DNA of 64,000 nucleotides from JAXDTI01 sp034090045. GTDB taxonomy: Bacteria > Actinomycetota > Actinomycetes > Actinomycetales > Actinomycetaceae. The stretch covers positions 190,395 through 254,394 of the forward strand of contig JAXDTI010000002.1 of NCBI GenBank assembly GCA_034090045.1. The letters are read 5' to 3'. The notes under the pieces are model-generated. The model saw only the letters and a list, made by a program, of their open reading frames with translations, ran no database searches and was not told the origin of the DNA. Numbering within the stretch: the stretch's first letter is position 1; each line of letters starts with the position of its first letter. The translations under genes were made by a program, and so were the position numbers. Shown here piece by piece: positions 25,306 through 32,607 of this stretch.

Positions 25306-26394
25306 ATGACTATCGCCGCGCTATATCGGGACTATCGTCCCACGTTGCGCCCTTTCGCTAACCCGACCGTGTCCTTTGAATTATTTCCGCCGCGAGCCAA
25401 ATCCGAACGCTCCTCAATCTGGGTTGGGGTAGACAGGCTGATCAACTCGGACGCAGATTTCGTTTCCGTCACCTACGGTGCCGCCGGTTCAGAGCGCGAA
25501 AAAACCCTGCAACTATTGCATCGAATCAATGCTGGCGGCCCGGAAGGCACCCCGATTGTGCCGGTTATAGGACATTTGACCTGTGTGGGTGCGACCCGCA
25601 CGGAACTCACCGAACTGGTGCGGGCACTGCTGCGTGCCGGAGTTCGAAACTTCCTGGCGCTACGCGGCGACCCCCCCGCCGGACAAACCACCTGGGATCC
25701 GCCCGCCGATGCGGTACCCGGTTCGGTCGCCCTGGTGCGCCTGATTCGGCAGGTCGCAGCGGAAATCTTACCTGATGGGGTCGGGAATCGCGAGAACGGA
25801 TCCGGTCCGGCGGGAGCCCGAAACCCAGCTGACTATGTTTCGGTGGCGGTCGCGGGCTATCCGGGGGCGAGCGGTACGGCACGTTCAGGCGACATTGAGG
25901 CACTCGCCGAAAAGCAGCAAGCAGGCGCTGACTTCGTATTGACCCAGGTTTTTTACGATGTAAACGACTATATTTCGATTGTGAGACGGGCGGCGCGCGC
26001 CGGTGTCACCATGCCGATTGTGCCCGGAATCATCCCCCTGACCGACCTGAAACGGCTCAGCAAACTCGAAAAACTCTCCGGTGTTCCGGTGCCCCTCGCA
26101 ATCCGTGAAGTCCTCTCGGATCCGGACGCTTCGGTACGCCTCAGCCTGGCAATGAAAATGACGATGGATCTGGCTACCGGTTGCCTCACCGCGGGCGCGC
26201 CCGGCATCCACATCTACACCTTCAACCGTCCCCGACCAGCAATCGACCTGCTGGAATATATTCGTGTAGGCGGGTATCTGGGCGGGTCACACTCTGGCCT
26301 GGAATCTCTCGGCGGCGGCAGTCACGGCGTTGCGCGCGGCGTAGACCTGGAACTGATGGATCTGGCTCTGCACCGGATGACACCGGGAAGGTGA
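25306..26394 (+). CDS. metF: Methylenetetrahydrofolate reductase (MetF)
   Basis: Reduces 5,10-methylene-THF to 5-methyl-THF, the methyl donor for methionine synthesis. The 362-residue protein has the MetF barrel motifs VSFELFPPRAKSERSSIW, DFVSVTYGAAGS, VPVIGHLTCVGATRTEL, NFLALRGDPPAGQ, ADFVLTQVFYDVNDYI, PIVPGIIPL and APGIHIYTFNR. GGAGGG four bases before the ATG is part of the SAM riboswitch, so expression is expected only when SAM is low. metE follows in the same operon after a small GTG-coupled ORF and is the enzyme that uses the product. Confidence 0.96.
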   Translation: MTIAALYRDYRPTLRPFANPTVSFELFPPRAKSERSSIWVGVDRLINSDADFVSVTYGAAGSEREKTLQLLHRINAGGPEGTPIVPVIGHLTCVGATRTELTELVRALLRAGVRNFLALRGDPPAGQTTWDPPADAVPGSVALVRLIRQVAAEILPDGVGNRENGSGPAGARNPADYVSVAVAGYPGASGTARSGDIEALAEKQQAGADFVLTQVFYDVNDYISIVRRAARAGVTMPIVPGIIPLTDLKRLSKLEKLSGVPVPLAIREVLSDPDASVRLSLAMKMTMDLATGCLTAGAPGIHIYTFNRPRPAIDLLEYIRVGGYLGGSHSGLESLGGGSHGVARGVDLELMDLALHRMTPGR

Positions 26395-26549
26395 ATGCTG
26401 TGACCTATACTTTCAATTCTTTTATAGGCAACCTGTGGGGGTTGCGTCGAATGCCGAGCTTCCCGGCAGATAAATGCCTAAAAGGTGCAGGTCTCGCCGG
26501 TTTCAGTAAAATGTCAGAAGTGCTTGATAGGTTATTTTTGGAGATTTAG
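26391..26549 (+). CDS. Possible small ORF coupled to metF (52 aa)
   Basis: Starts at a GTG that overlaps the metF stop (GTGA) and ends 15 bases before metE. The deduced 52 residues begin VNAVTYTFNSFIGNLWGLRR and end SKMSEVLDRLFLEI. No family is recognised. The exact 4-base overlap and the fit between two operon genes are suggestive, but the frame also continues open from metF sequence, so chance cannot be excluded. It could be a leader or an uncharacterised small protein. Confidence 0.35.
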   Translation: MNAVTYTFNSFIGNLWGLRRMPSFPADKCLKGAGLAGFSKMSEVLDRLFLEI

Positions 26550-26564
26550 GGAGAGGGATTCGTA

Positions 26565-28856
26565 ATGTCAACGATTTTGGGTTATCCGCGCATCGGCGCG
26601 AACCGTGAACTGAAGAAGGCGCTGGAAGCGTACTGGTCCGAGAAAACTTCGCTCGCTGAGCTGCGGAAAGCGGCTGCCGAGCTACGCGCACACAACCGGG
26701 CGCGAATGGTGGAGTTGGGGCTCACCGAGGTGCCGCTCGACGGATACTACTATGACCAGATGCTGGCCGCAGCAATCACCGTTAACGCTGTTCCGCAACG
26801 TTTCGCGGGCGATACCGGCGAGGATCTGGAGGTCGCGTTGACAATGGCTCGCGGGCGCGGCTCGGACGCGGCGATGCAGATGACCAAGTGGTTCGACACG
26901 AACTATCACTACCTGGTGCCGGAGTTGGATGAGGGCACCGAGTTCCGGTACCGCTATCGCGGCCTGGCTGAGCAGGTGCGTGAAGCGGTCGCCCAGGGCG
27001 TGAACGGCCGACCCGTGATCGTCGGCCCGGTCACGTTCCTGCTGCTCGCGCGACCTTCGGATGCTGCCGGCGAGGGGTTCCAGCCGCTGTCCCGTCTCGA
27101 TGATTTAGTGACTGTGTACACCGAGTTGGTTACCGATTTAGCGGCGGCGGGTGCCACCCGAATCCAGTTTGATGAGCCGGGTCTGGTCACCGACCAGTTC
27201 GATTACGAACGCAGTGAGGAACTCGGGGCGCTGCAGCACGCCTATCAGGCCATTACTTCCGCCGCCCACGATGCCGGCGTGAAAGTGCTGGTCACCTTGG
27301 GTTACGGTGAAGCAGAGGATGCGCTGTTGCCGCTGGCGGTAGCCGGGGTGGACGGCATAACCGTGGATGCTGTCGCCGGGCGGGTACCGGGCGAGGACGT
27401 TTTGGCGCGCCTCACTGCCGCCGCCGACACGCCGGTTGAACTGGGGGTCGGTATCATTAACGGACGTAACATTTGGCGCGCAGACCTGGATGCGGCGCTC
27501 GCCGCACTACAGGGTGTTGCCGCCGATTATCCCGGTAGAGTGTTCGCCACCACCTCTACCTCACTACAGCACGTTCCTCACAGTGTCGAGTTGGAAACCG
27601 ACCTGGACACGGAACTGCGTTCCTGGCTGGCCTTTGCTGACCAAAAGATCGCTGAAGTGGTGGTGTTGGATCGGGCGCTGGCTGGAGACAAAGACCAGAC
27701 CGCTTTCACCGCAGCCACTGAAGCCTTGAAATCTCGGGATAATCACCCGGGGGTACGACTGCCCCAGGTGCGTGACGCGGTCGCGGCGGTAACCGATGCC
27801 GAACGCGCCCGTGAACCCTACGCCGAGCGGGTCACCCAACAGGATCTCGGTCTGCCGGAACTGCCGACCACCACAATCGGTTCGTTCCCGCAGACCCAGG
27901 CGATTCGTAAGGCGCGCGCCGAGTTCCGAGCCGGGCGTATTTCACAGGCGGATTACGTGGAGGCGATGAGAGCCGAGATTCGCCACGTGGTTGAGGTGCA
28001 GGAGCGTCTGGGTCTGGATGTTCTGGTACACGGGGAGGCCGAACGTAACGACATGGTTCAGTATTTCGCCGAGAACCTGACCGGTTTCGCGGCGACACGG
28101 AACGGCTGGGTACAGTCCTACGGTTCACGCTGCACTCGTCCCTCAATCCTGTGGGGTGACGTGTCGCGGCCCGAACCGATCACGGTGAAATGGTCCTCCT
28201 TCGCTCAGTCGCTCACCGACAAGCCGATGAAAGGGATGCTCACCGGACCGGTCACCATCCTGGCCTGGTCGTTTGTGCGTGACGATATTCCCCGAGGTGA
28301 GGTCGCTGACCAGGTCGCTTTGGCGCTGCGCGAGGAGATTCACGACCTGGAGGAGGCCGGTCTGCGGGTGATTCAGGTCGATGAACCTGCGATCCGCGAG
28401 ACACTGCCGCTGCGCAAAGCCGACCGGGCCGCCTATCTGAAATGGTCGGTGGGGGCGTTCCGCCTGGCCACGGGAGGTGCGAAGCCCAGCACCCAGGTGC
28501 ACACGCACCTGTGCTATTCGGATTTTGCGACCGTGATGGACGCGATCGACCTGCTGGATGCGGATGTGACTTCGATTGAGGCTTCACGTTCCCGGATGGC
28601 GATTATGCCGGCGATTCGTGAGCACGGTTTCGAGCGGGGGCTGGGACCTGGCGTGTGGGATATTCACTCGCCGCGGGTTCCCGGTGTAGAGGAGATTGAG
28701 GAGCTGCTGCATGGTGCGTTGGCCGGTGTGGATGCGCGGCAACTGTGGGTGAATCCGGACTGCGGATTAAAAACCCGTGATTGGCCAGAAACCCTGCCGA
28801 CCCTCACCAACCTGGTGGAAGCCACAAAGGCGATTCGCGCTGAACTCGCCGAATAG
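26565..28856 (+). CDS. metE: Cobalamin-independent methionine synthase (MetE)
   Basis: Transfers the methyl group of 5-methyl-THF-glutamate to homocysteine. The 763-residue length is standard. The N-terminal domain begins ILGYPRIGANRELKKALEAYW; the catalytic domain starts near TTTIGSFPQTQAIRKAR. Zinc ligands appear in HTHLCYSDF (His, Cys) and NPDCGLKTR (Cys), with Glu in VHGEAERNDMVQYF. GGGAGAGGG lies upstream of the ATG. It is the second main gene of the SAM-riboswitch operon, so both methyl-THF supply and its use are under SAM control. The gene is more GC-rich and codon-biased than its neighbours, as expected for an abundant enzyme. Confidence 0.97.
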   Translation: MSTILGYPRIGANRELKKALEAYWSEKTSLAELRKAAAELRAHNRARMVELGLTEVPLDGYYYDQMLAAAITVNAVPQRFAGDTGEDLEVALTMARGRGSDAAMQMTKWFDTNYHYLVPELDEGTEFRYRYRGLAEQVREAVAQGVNGRPVIVGPVTFLLLARPSDAAGEGFQPLSRLDDLVTVYTELVTDLAAAGATRIQFDEPGLVTDQFDYERSEELGALQHAYQAITSAAHDAGVKVLVTLGYGEAEDALLPLAVAGVDGITVDAVAGRVPGEDVLARLTAAADTPVELGVGIINGRNIWRADLDAALAALQGVAADYPGRVFATTSTSLQHVPHSVELETDLDTELRSWLAFADQKIAEVVVLDRALAGDKDQTAFTAATEALKSRDNHPGVRLPQVRDAVAAVTDAERAREPYAERVTQQDLGLPELPTTTIGSFPQTQAIRKARAEFRAGRISQADYVEAMRAEIRHVVEVQERLGLDVLVHGEAERNDMVQYFAENLTGFAATRNGWVQSYGSRCTRPSILWGDVSRPEPITVKWSSFAQSLTDKPMKGMLTGPVTILAWSFVRDDIPRGEVADQVALALREEIHDLEEAGLRVIQVDEPAIRETLPLRKADRAAYLKWSVGAFRLATGGAKPSTQVHTHLCYSDFATVMDAIDLLDADVTSIEASRSRMAIMPAIREHGFERGLGPGVWDIHSPRVPGVEEIEELLHGALAGVDARQLWVNPDCGLKTRDWPETLPTLTNLVEATKAIRAELAE

Positions 28857-28883
28857 TCAACGAACCGAGCTTGACGTTTACGG

Positions 28884-28918
28884 ACGGAGCTGAAGAGCCC
28901 ACAGGCAAACAGCTCCGT
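28884..28918 (+). terminator. Hairpin downstream of metE
   Basis: Stem ACGGAGCTG (28884-28892) with CAGCTCCGT (28910-28918), loop 17 bases, followed by TCATTAAT. Probable weak terminator of the metF-metE operon. Confidence 0.5.
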
Positions 28919-28941
28919 TCATTAATCGGAGTTTCGGTGAT

Positions 28942-28977
28942 AGTTGGGGGACACTACACTCGTGCTGTCCCCCAACT
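28942..28977. terminator. Strong hairpin between metE and the convergent ATPase gene
   Basis: Perfect 12-bp stem AGTTGGGGGACA (28942-28953) with TGTCCCCCAACT (28966-28977) and a 12-base loop. It sits 2 bases from the stop of the minus-strand ATPase gene and 86 bases after metE, so it can end transcription from both sides. Confidence 0.75.
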
Positions 28978-28979
28978 GT

Positions 28980-30173
28980 TTAGTTAAACAAAGGCACCTC
29001 ACCAGCCAAGAAGTCACCTATCTCAACCGCTCTCCTGCCGCCTCCACCTACTATGAGGCGCAGAGTGCTCGGGTAACTGCGCAGGAACACATCCATCCCA
29101 CCGGTCGGTTTCTGTCTCCCACTTTTCACCTCGAGAGCAATCAGGTCATCATCTCGGCGTAACACGAAATCAACTTCAGCGTCACGTTCCCGCCACCAAA
29201 AAACCTCGAATCCCTCGATTGGTGCGCGCGCCAATAACGCCGCACCAACCGCGCTTTCGACCAGGTGACCTCGTTTTTCATTGTCACTCAGCAAAGCCTT
29301 TCGGCTGGTCGTGTCCATCGCTGTCATCAGGGAGGTGTCGAAAACCATTAGCCTGGGCGAGGATTTCCGTGTCGTGATTATCGAGGGGTGGTACTTGTTG
29401 AGTCCGGTAAGCATCCCAACCTTTCCTAAAATATCCAGGTAGGCAGCCAAAGTTGTCGTGTTACCGGCATCGTGGAGCTGACCCAACATTTTTGTATAGG
29501 ACAGCTCTTGTGCCGAAAATCGCGCCCCCAAACTGAAGAGCGCGCGCAGCAATGCGGGCTTTCTGATTTCGGCGACTGCGAAAACATCCAACGCGACAGT
29601 CGGCTCGATAATTGAGTTTCGCAGATAGTCCCGCCAGCGTTTTTCGCTGCGCGTCAAACGAGCGGCTCCCGGGTATCCACCGAAGAACAAAAAATCTTCG
29701 AGGGTATAGCCAAAGGCAGCATTACATTCAGCAAAATTCCAATGCGGAGAGCGCAGCAACTCGAAGCGACCCATCAGGGACTCCTCCAGTCCGGTTTGCA
29801 GCAGCAGGGTCGAGGAACCCGAGAGACACACTTTCAGTTTTGTGCCAGTCGTCCTATCGGCATCCCATAGTGCCTTTACCGCTGTGGACCAGTTACTTAT
29901 TTTTTGGATTTCGTCAATAACGAGAACCGCTCCGGCGGGCTCTCGGTTAGCCAGGTTACGCGCCTGCTCCCATTGCAGCGTCAACCAATCTCGTGTGGGC
30001 GCTGGGGCATCATCGGCGCTCACATACAGTTGCGGGAGAGTTATATCCGTGAGCGCTTGGGTCAAGGCGGTGGATTTGCCTGTCTGACGCGGCCCGACCA
30101 GAACCTGGAGCAGCGGATTATCGCTCTCAGACATTCGTTTGTGCAGTTCGCTAACGAGTGCGCGCTGATACAT
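28980..30173 (-). CDS. AAA ATPase with DUF4143 domain
   Basis: Protein of 397 residues of the AAA_14/DUF4143 type. Walker A is GPRQTGKST (near residue 28-36), Walker B VLVIDEIQKI, and sensor CLSGSSTLLLQ. The C-terminal DUF4143 half carries a restriction-endonuclease-like core (FEVFWWRERDAEVDFVLRRDDDLIALEVKSGR), whose D..ExK pattern looks intact. Such genes are common, mobile singletons of unsettled function. No toxin-like neighbour is present. An inverted repeat ACTCAATATGTTGAGT lies upstream and may be an operator. Base composition is lower in GC than its neighbours, hinting at acquisition. Confidence 0.9.
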   Translation of the reverse strand: MYQRALVSELHKRMSESDNPLLQVLVGPRQTGKSTALTQALTDITLPQLYVSADDAPAPTRDWLTLQWEQARNLANREPAGAVLVIDEIQKISNWSTAVKALWDADRTTGTKLKVCLSGSSTLLLQTGLEESLMGRFELLRSPHWNFAECNAAFGYTLEDFLFFGGYPGAARLTRSEKRWRDYLRNSIIEPTVALDVFAVAEIRKPALLRALFSLGARFSAQELSYTKMLGQLHDAGNTTTLAAYLDILGKVGMLTGLNKYHPSIITTRKSSPRLMVFDTSLMTAMDTTSRKALLSDNEKRGHLVESAVGAALLARAPIEGFEVFWWRERDAEVDFVLRRDDDLIALEVKSGRQKPTGGMDVFLRSYPSTLRLIVGGGGRRAVEIGDFLAGEVPLFN

Positions 30174-30218
30174 TATTGTTTCCGCCCTTTCTGGCTATCT
30201 TAAAAGTATATACAATTT

Positions 30219-30247
30219 ACTCAATATGTTGAGTATTTTTACTCAAT
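30219..30247. promoter_or_regulatory. Inverted-repeat candidate operator of the DUF4143 ATPase
   Basis: ACTCAA-TATG-TTGAGT (30219-30234) is a perfect 6-bp dyad; a third half-site ACTCAAT follows at 30241-30247. The A/T-rich sequence TATATAC between it and the gene is a likely promoter. The rest of 30174-30451 shows no gene. Confidence 0.4.
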
Positions 30248-30451
30248 AGGACGCGAGAAATGACCTAAATCTGCCACTCGTTTAGGAGATATTTGTCCAG
30301 GTCGAACTGCCAGGCGTTCAATACTCGCCAAACCTGCTAGCGCATCGGTAACACGAAATCGCGGGCACTATCGGCCAGTTCGCGGGCGCGCATCCTCGTT
30401 CGCGTGCTCCACCAGCGCCGCTGGTTGGGTCAACCGTTCGATGTGCGCACC

Positions 30452-31009
30452 CTATCGCCGAATAAGCTCCTCTCTTCGGTCAATGAGGTACTCTCCGGTA
30501 CTGACCAAGGCAGCGAGCCAGAGCGCCTGACGGGTATGCGGCAGGCGTTTCCCGGCGGCGCGGCGACGCTCCCCACGCCGGAAAATCCAGCGTTCCGCCG
30601 CCACATCGAGCGCAATCATGCCGGCCAGCACCACTGACCCTCCTAAAAGGAATGCAGCACGTGCGCGCTTCGACTCCGGCAGTTTCAGAGTCTCCCGATC
30701 GTCAGTGTCGGTGCCCACGATGCCGTCAGTATCGGTGCCCGCGAAGTTTTCACTTTCCATCGTGTCCAGATCGGTGTCCAACTCGGGCATATTGGCATCT
30801 TCGCGGGTCAGCCCGTCATGGACGACCACTCCGGTCACGGCTGCGACAACCGCGGTTTTTGCCGCAATCCGTGCCGACCGCCTGCGTATAAAATCCGGTG
30901 TCGCATAAAAGATAAACGTCAAGATTCCGTTACTCACTGCGCTCGCCAACCTCGGCGCATCCTTCATGGTCTCGTGAAGCCTTTCCATCCCAGGTACCGG
31001 GCACCCCAT
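30452..31009 (-). CDS. Hypothetical membrane protein with acidic Asp-Thr-rich segment
   Basis: Protein of 185 residues, no family recognised. AGGAGG five bases before the ATG supports the start. A hydrophobic stretch (about 49-65) is followed by an acidic segment with repeated DTD (about 76-105), then a second hydrophobic helix (about 118-135) and a basic Arg-rich C-terminus (RRGERRRAAGKR) ending LIDRREELIRR. It appears to be a small transcription unit of its own; nothing in the context points to a role. Confidence 0.65.
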   Translation of the reverse strand: MGCPVPGMERLHETMKDAPRLASAVSNGILTFIFYATPDFIRRRSARIAAKTAVVAAVTGVVVHDGLTREDANMPELDTDLDTMESENFAGTDTDGIVGTDTDDRETLKLPESKRARAAFLLGGSVVLAGMIALDVAAERWIFRRGERRRAAGKRLPHTRQALWLAALVSTGEYLIDRREELIRR

Positions 31010-31265
31010 AACATCCTCCTATAATCGCTTACGCGACCAATTGTAGCTGCTAGTTTCCATCGAGTATCCCGGCAGCGTAACCGCCCCAAGAACAGTCCCA
31101 GCTCAGTAGGGTCTCGGCGAAGCACGCCGAAGAAACGATGCGCTGCGCTTGCCTTTCTTGTGACGAATACACCAATCCGTTTCAACTAGGCACAGCTACT
31201 GGTGCTGCCGTCCCCTCCCCGCATTAGCCACAATACAGACCCAGGTGGGTGGCTTCACCGAATCA

Positions 31266-31295
31266 TTTACGGAAAGCGGGCACCACCCATAGAAT
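31266..31295 (+). promoter_or_regulatory. Promoter of the aldo/keto reductase gene (leaderless)
   Basis: TTTACG (31266-31271) and TAGAAT (31290-31295) are separated by 18 bases; the -10 ends 6 bases before the ATG and there is no ribosome binding site. The remaining upstream gap 31010-31265 holds no recognisable gene. Confidence 0.55.
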
Positions 31296-31301
31296 TGGGG
31301 C

Positions 31302-32309
31302 ATGGTTGATTACGTATTCCTCGGCAACTCCGGCCTGAAAATCTCGAACATTATTCTCGGAAACTGGCTGACCCACGGTTATCAAATCAAAAAGGACGAG
31401 GCCACACAGTGCATCTATGCGGCTCTCGATGCCGGCATCACCACCTTCGACACCGCTGATGTCTACGCCAACGGGAAAGCCGAAAAGATCCTCGGAAAAG
31501 CAATCTCAAAGGCTCGCCGCCAATCCCTTGTCCTGATGACAAAGGTTTTCTGGACGACCGGTCCCGGTGGGCCAAACGACGCTGGACTGTCCCGCAAACA
31601 CATTATGGAGTCGATCGATGCCTCACTGAAACGACTGGGCACCGACTATGTGGACGTGTACCAGGCGCACCGCTACGACGTGGAAACACCTATTGAGGAG
31701 ACCATGCAGGCTTTCGCGGACGTGGTGCGTGCCGGCAAAGCCCTGTATATAGGTGTCAGCGAATGGACCGCAGAACAGATCCGTTACGCCCATGATTTCT
31801 CTCGTGAACTGGGCTTTCAAGTGATATCGAGCCAGCCGCAATACAATATGCTGTGGCGGGTGCCCGAGGCCGAGGTGATGCCGACCTCGGATGAGTGCGG
31901 CATCGACCAGATAGTGTGGTCGCCGCTCGCTCAAGGCATCCTCACTGGTAAATATCATCCGGGGGAGCCTTTCCCCTCAGATTCCCGCGCGGCAGGCAAA
32001 GCCGGTCACTCGGTTAATCGAATCATGAACGATGACCTGTTGGCAGCGGTCGAACGTCTCGCCCCAATCGCCGATGAACTGGGTATTACGCAAGCCCAAT
32101 TGGCGCTGGCGTGGGTGCTTCATAATCGGAACGTGGCCGCCGCAATCATCGGGGCATCCCGCCCGGAACAGATTAACGAGAATGTGCGGGCAGCCGATGT
32201 GGTTCTCGATGATGAGGTAATGGCGGCGATTGACGAGGTGATAGGCGATTTCGTGGAGCGCGATCCACGCCTCACCTGGGAGCGCGCCCCTCACGAGCGC
32301 CCGGTATAG
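31302..32309 (+). CDS. Aldo/keto reductase, Kv-beta/MgrA-like
   Basis: NADPH-dependent oxidoreductase of 335 residues in the aldo/keto reductase superfamily. The catalytic tetrad is visible: Asp50 and Tyr55 (TTFDTADVYANGKAE), Lys81 (VLMTKVFW) and His123 (VDVYQAHRYD). The cofactor end is IIGASRPEQINENV. Sequence order (VFLGNSGLKIS, WLTHGY, YIGVSEWTAEQI, SQPQYNMLWR) resembles Kv-channel beta subunit-like bacterial reductases that act on aldehydes such as methylglyoxal; substrate is an inference. Expressed from a leaderless promoter. A duplicated palindromic element lies directly downstream. Confidence 0.93.
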   Translation: MVDYVFLGNSGLKISNIILGNWLTHGYQIKKDEATQCIYAALDAGITTFDTADVYANGKAEKILGKAISKARRQSLVLMTKVFWTTGPGGPNDAGLSRKHIMESIDASLKRLGTDYVDVYQAHRYDVETPIEETMQAFADVVRAGKALYIGVSEWTAEQIRYAHDFSRELGFQVISSQPQYNMLWRVPEAEVMPTSDECGIDQIVWSPLAQGILTGKYHPGEPFPSDSRAAGKAGHSVNRIMNDDLLAAVERLAPIADELGITQAQLALAWVLHNRNVAAAIIGASRPEQINENVRAADVVLDDEVMAAIDEVIGDFVERDPRLTWERAPHERPV

Positions 32310-32324
32310 CCCGCACCCTCCTGG

Positions 32325-32400
32325 CGTGCACAACTCTGGAGATTTTGACGAAAAAACACAGTCCCGGAACAATCCACCACAAATTAACCAGAGTTGTGCA
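32325..32400. repeat. Intergenic palindromic element, family 1, copy 1a
   Basis: Perfect 14-bp inverted arms GTGCACAACTCTGG (32325-32338) and CCAGAGTTGTGCAC (32387-32400) around a 48-base interior that contains TTTTGACGAAAAAA. The same arm and interior words recur in the palindrome at 48085-48160. Confidence 0.85.
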
Positions 32401-32442
32401 CAGCGTCGGCCAACCAGACCCGCATAGCCCGCACCCTCCTGG

Positions 32443-32518
32443 CGTGCACAACTCTGGAGAGTTTAACGAAAAAACACAGTCCCGGAACAATCCACCACAA
32501 ATTAACCAGAGTTGTGCA
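32443..32518. repeat. Intergenic palindromic element, family 1, copy 1b
   Basis: Second copy, 118 bases downstream of copy 1a, with identical arms. A further half-arm CCAGAGTTATGCAC follows at 32531-32544. Confidence 0.85.
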
Positions 32519-32607
32519 CAGCGTCGGCCAACCAGAGTTATGCACGGAGGTTTACCCGGTTGGGGCTGGCTTGGCAGAATGTCGGTTGTCAATGCGAGGA
32601 TATATAT

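Larger units (their letters stand above)
32305..32535 (+). repeat. Tandem duplication of 118 bp
   Basis: Unit 1 (32305-32422) and unit 2 (32423-32535) have a period of exactly 118 and differ at only about two positions. The first unit starts inside the last codons of the aldo/keto reductase gene. Each unit contains one copy of the palindromic element of family 1. No reading frame in it looks like a real gene. Confidence 0.93.

Noticed and set aside
26181..26390. Longer upstream extension of the small ORF between metF and metE
   Set aside because: It runs antiparallel to no gene but overlaps metF in another frame; only the part after the metF stop is plausible.
31010..31265. Possible gene in the gap before the aldo/keto reductase
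   Set aside because: Short frames only (e.g. minus-strand 31185-30964), no start signals and overlap with the adjacent gene.
32305..32535. Tandem repeat considered as a CRISPR array
   Set aside because: Only two units, the interior repeats too and there are no variable spacers or cas genes.
32512..32607. The RND reading frame extends upstream into the tandem repeat
   Set aside because: The in-frame start at 32608 has a ribosome binding site at the right distance and begins like other RND permeases; the upstream 32 codons are repeat sequence.
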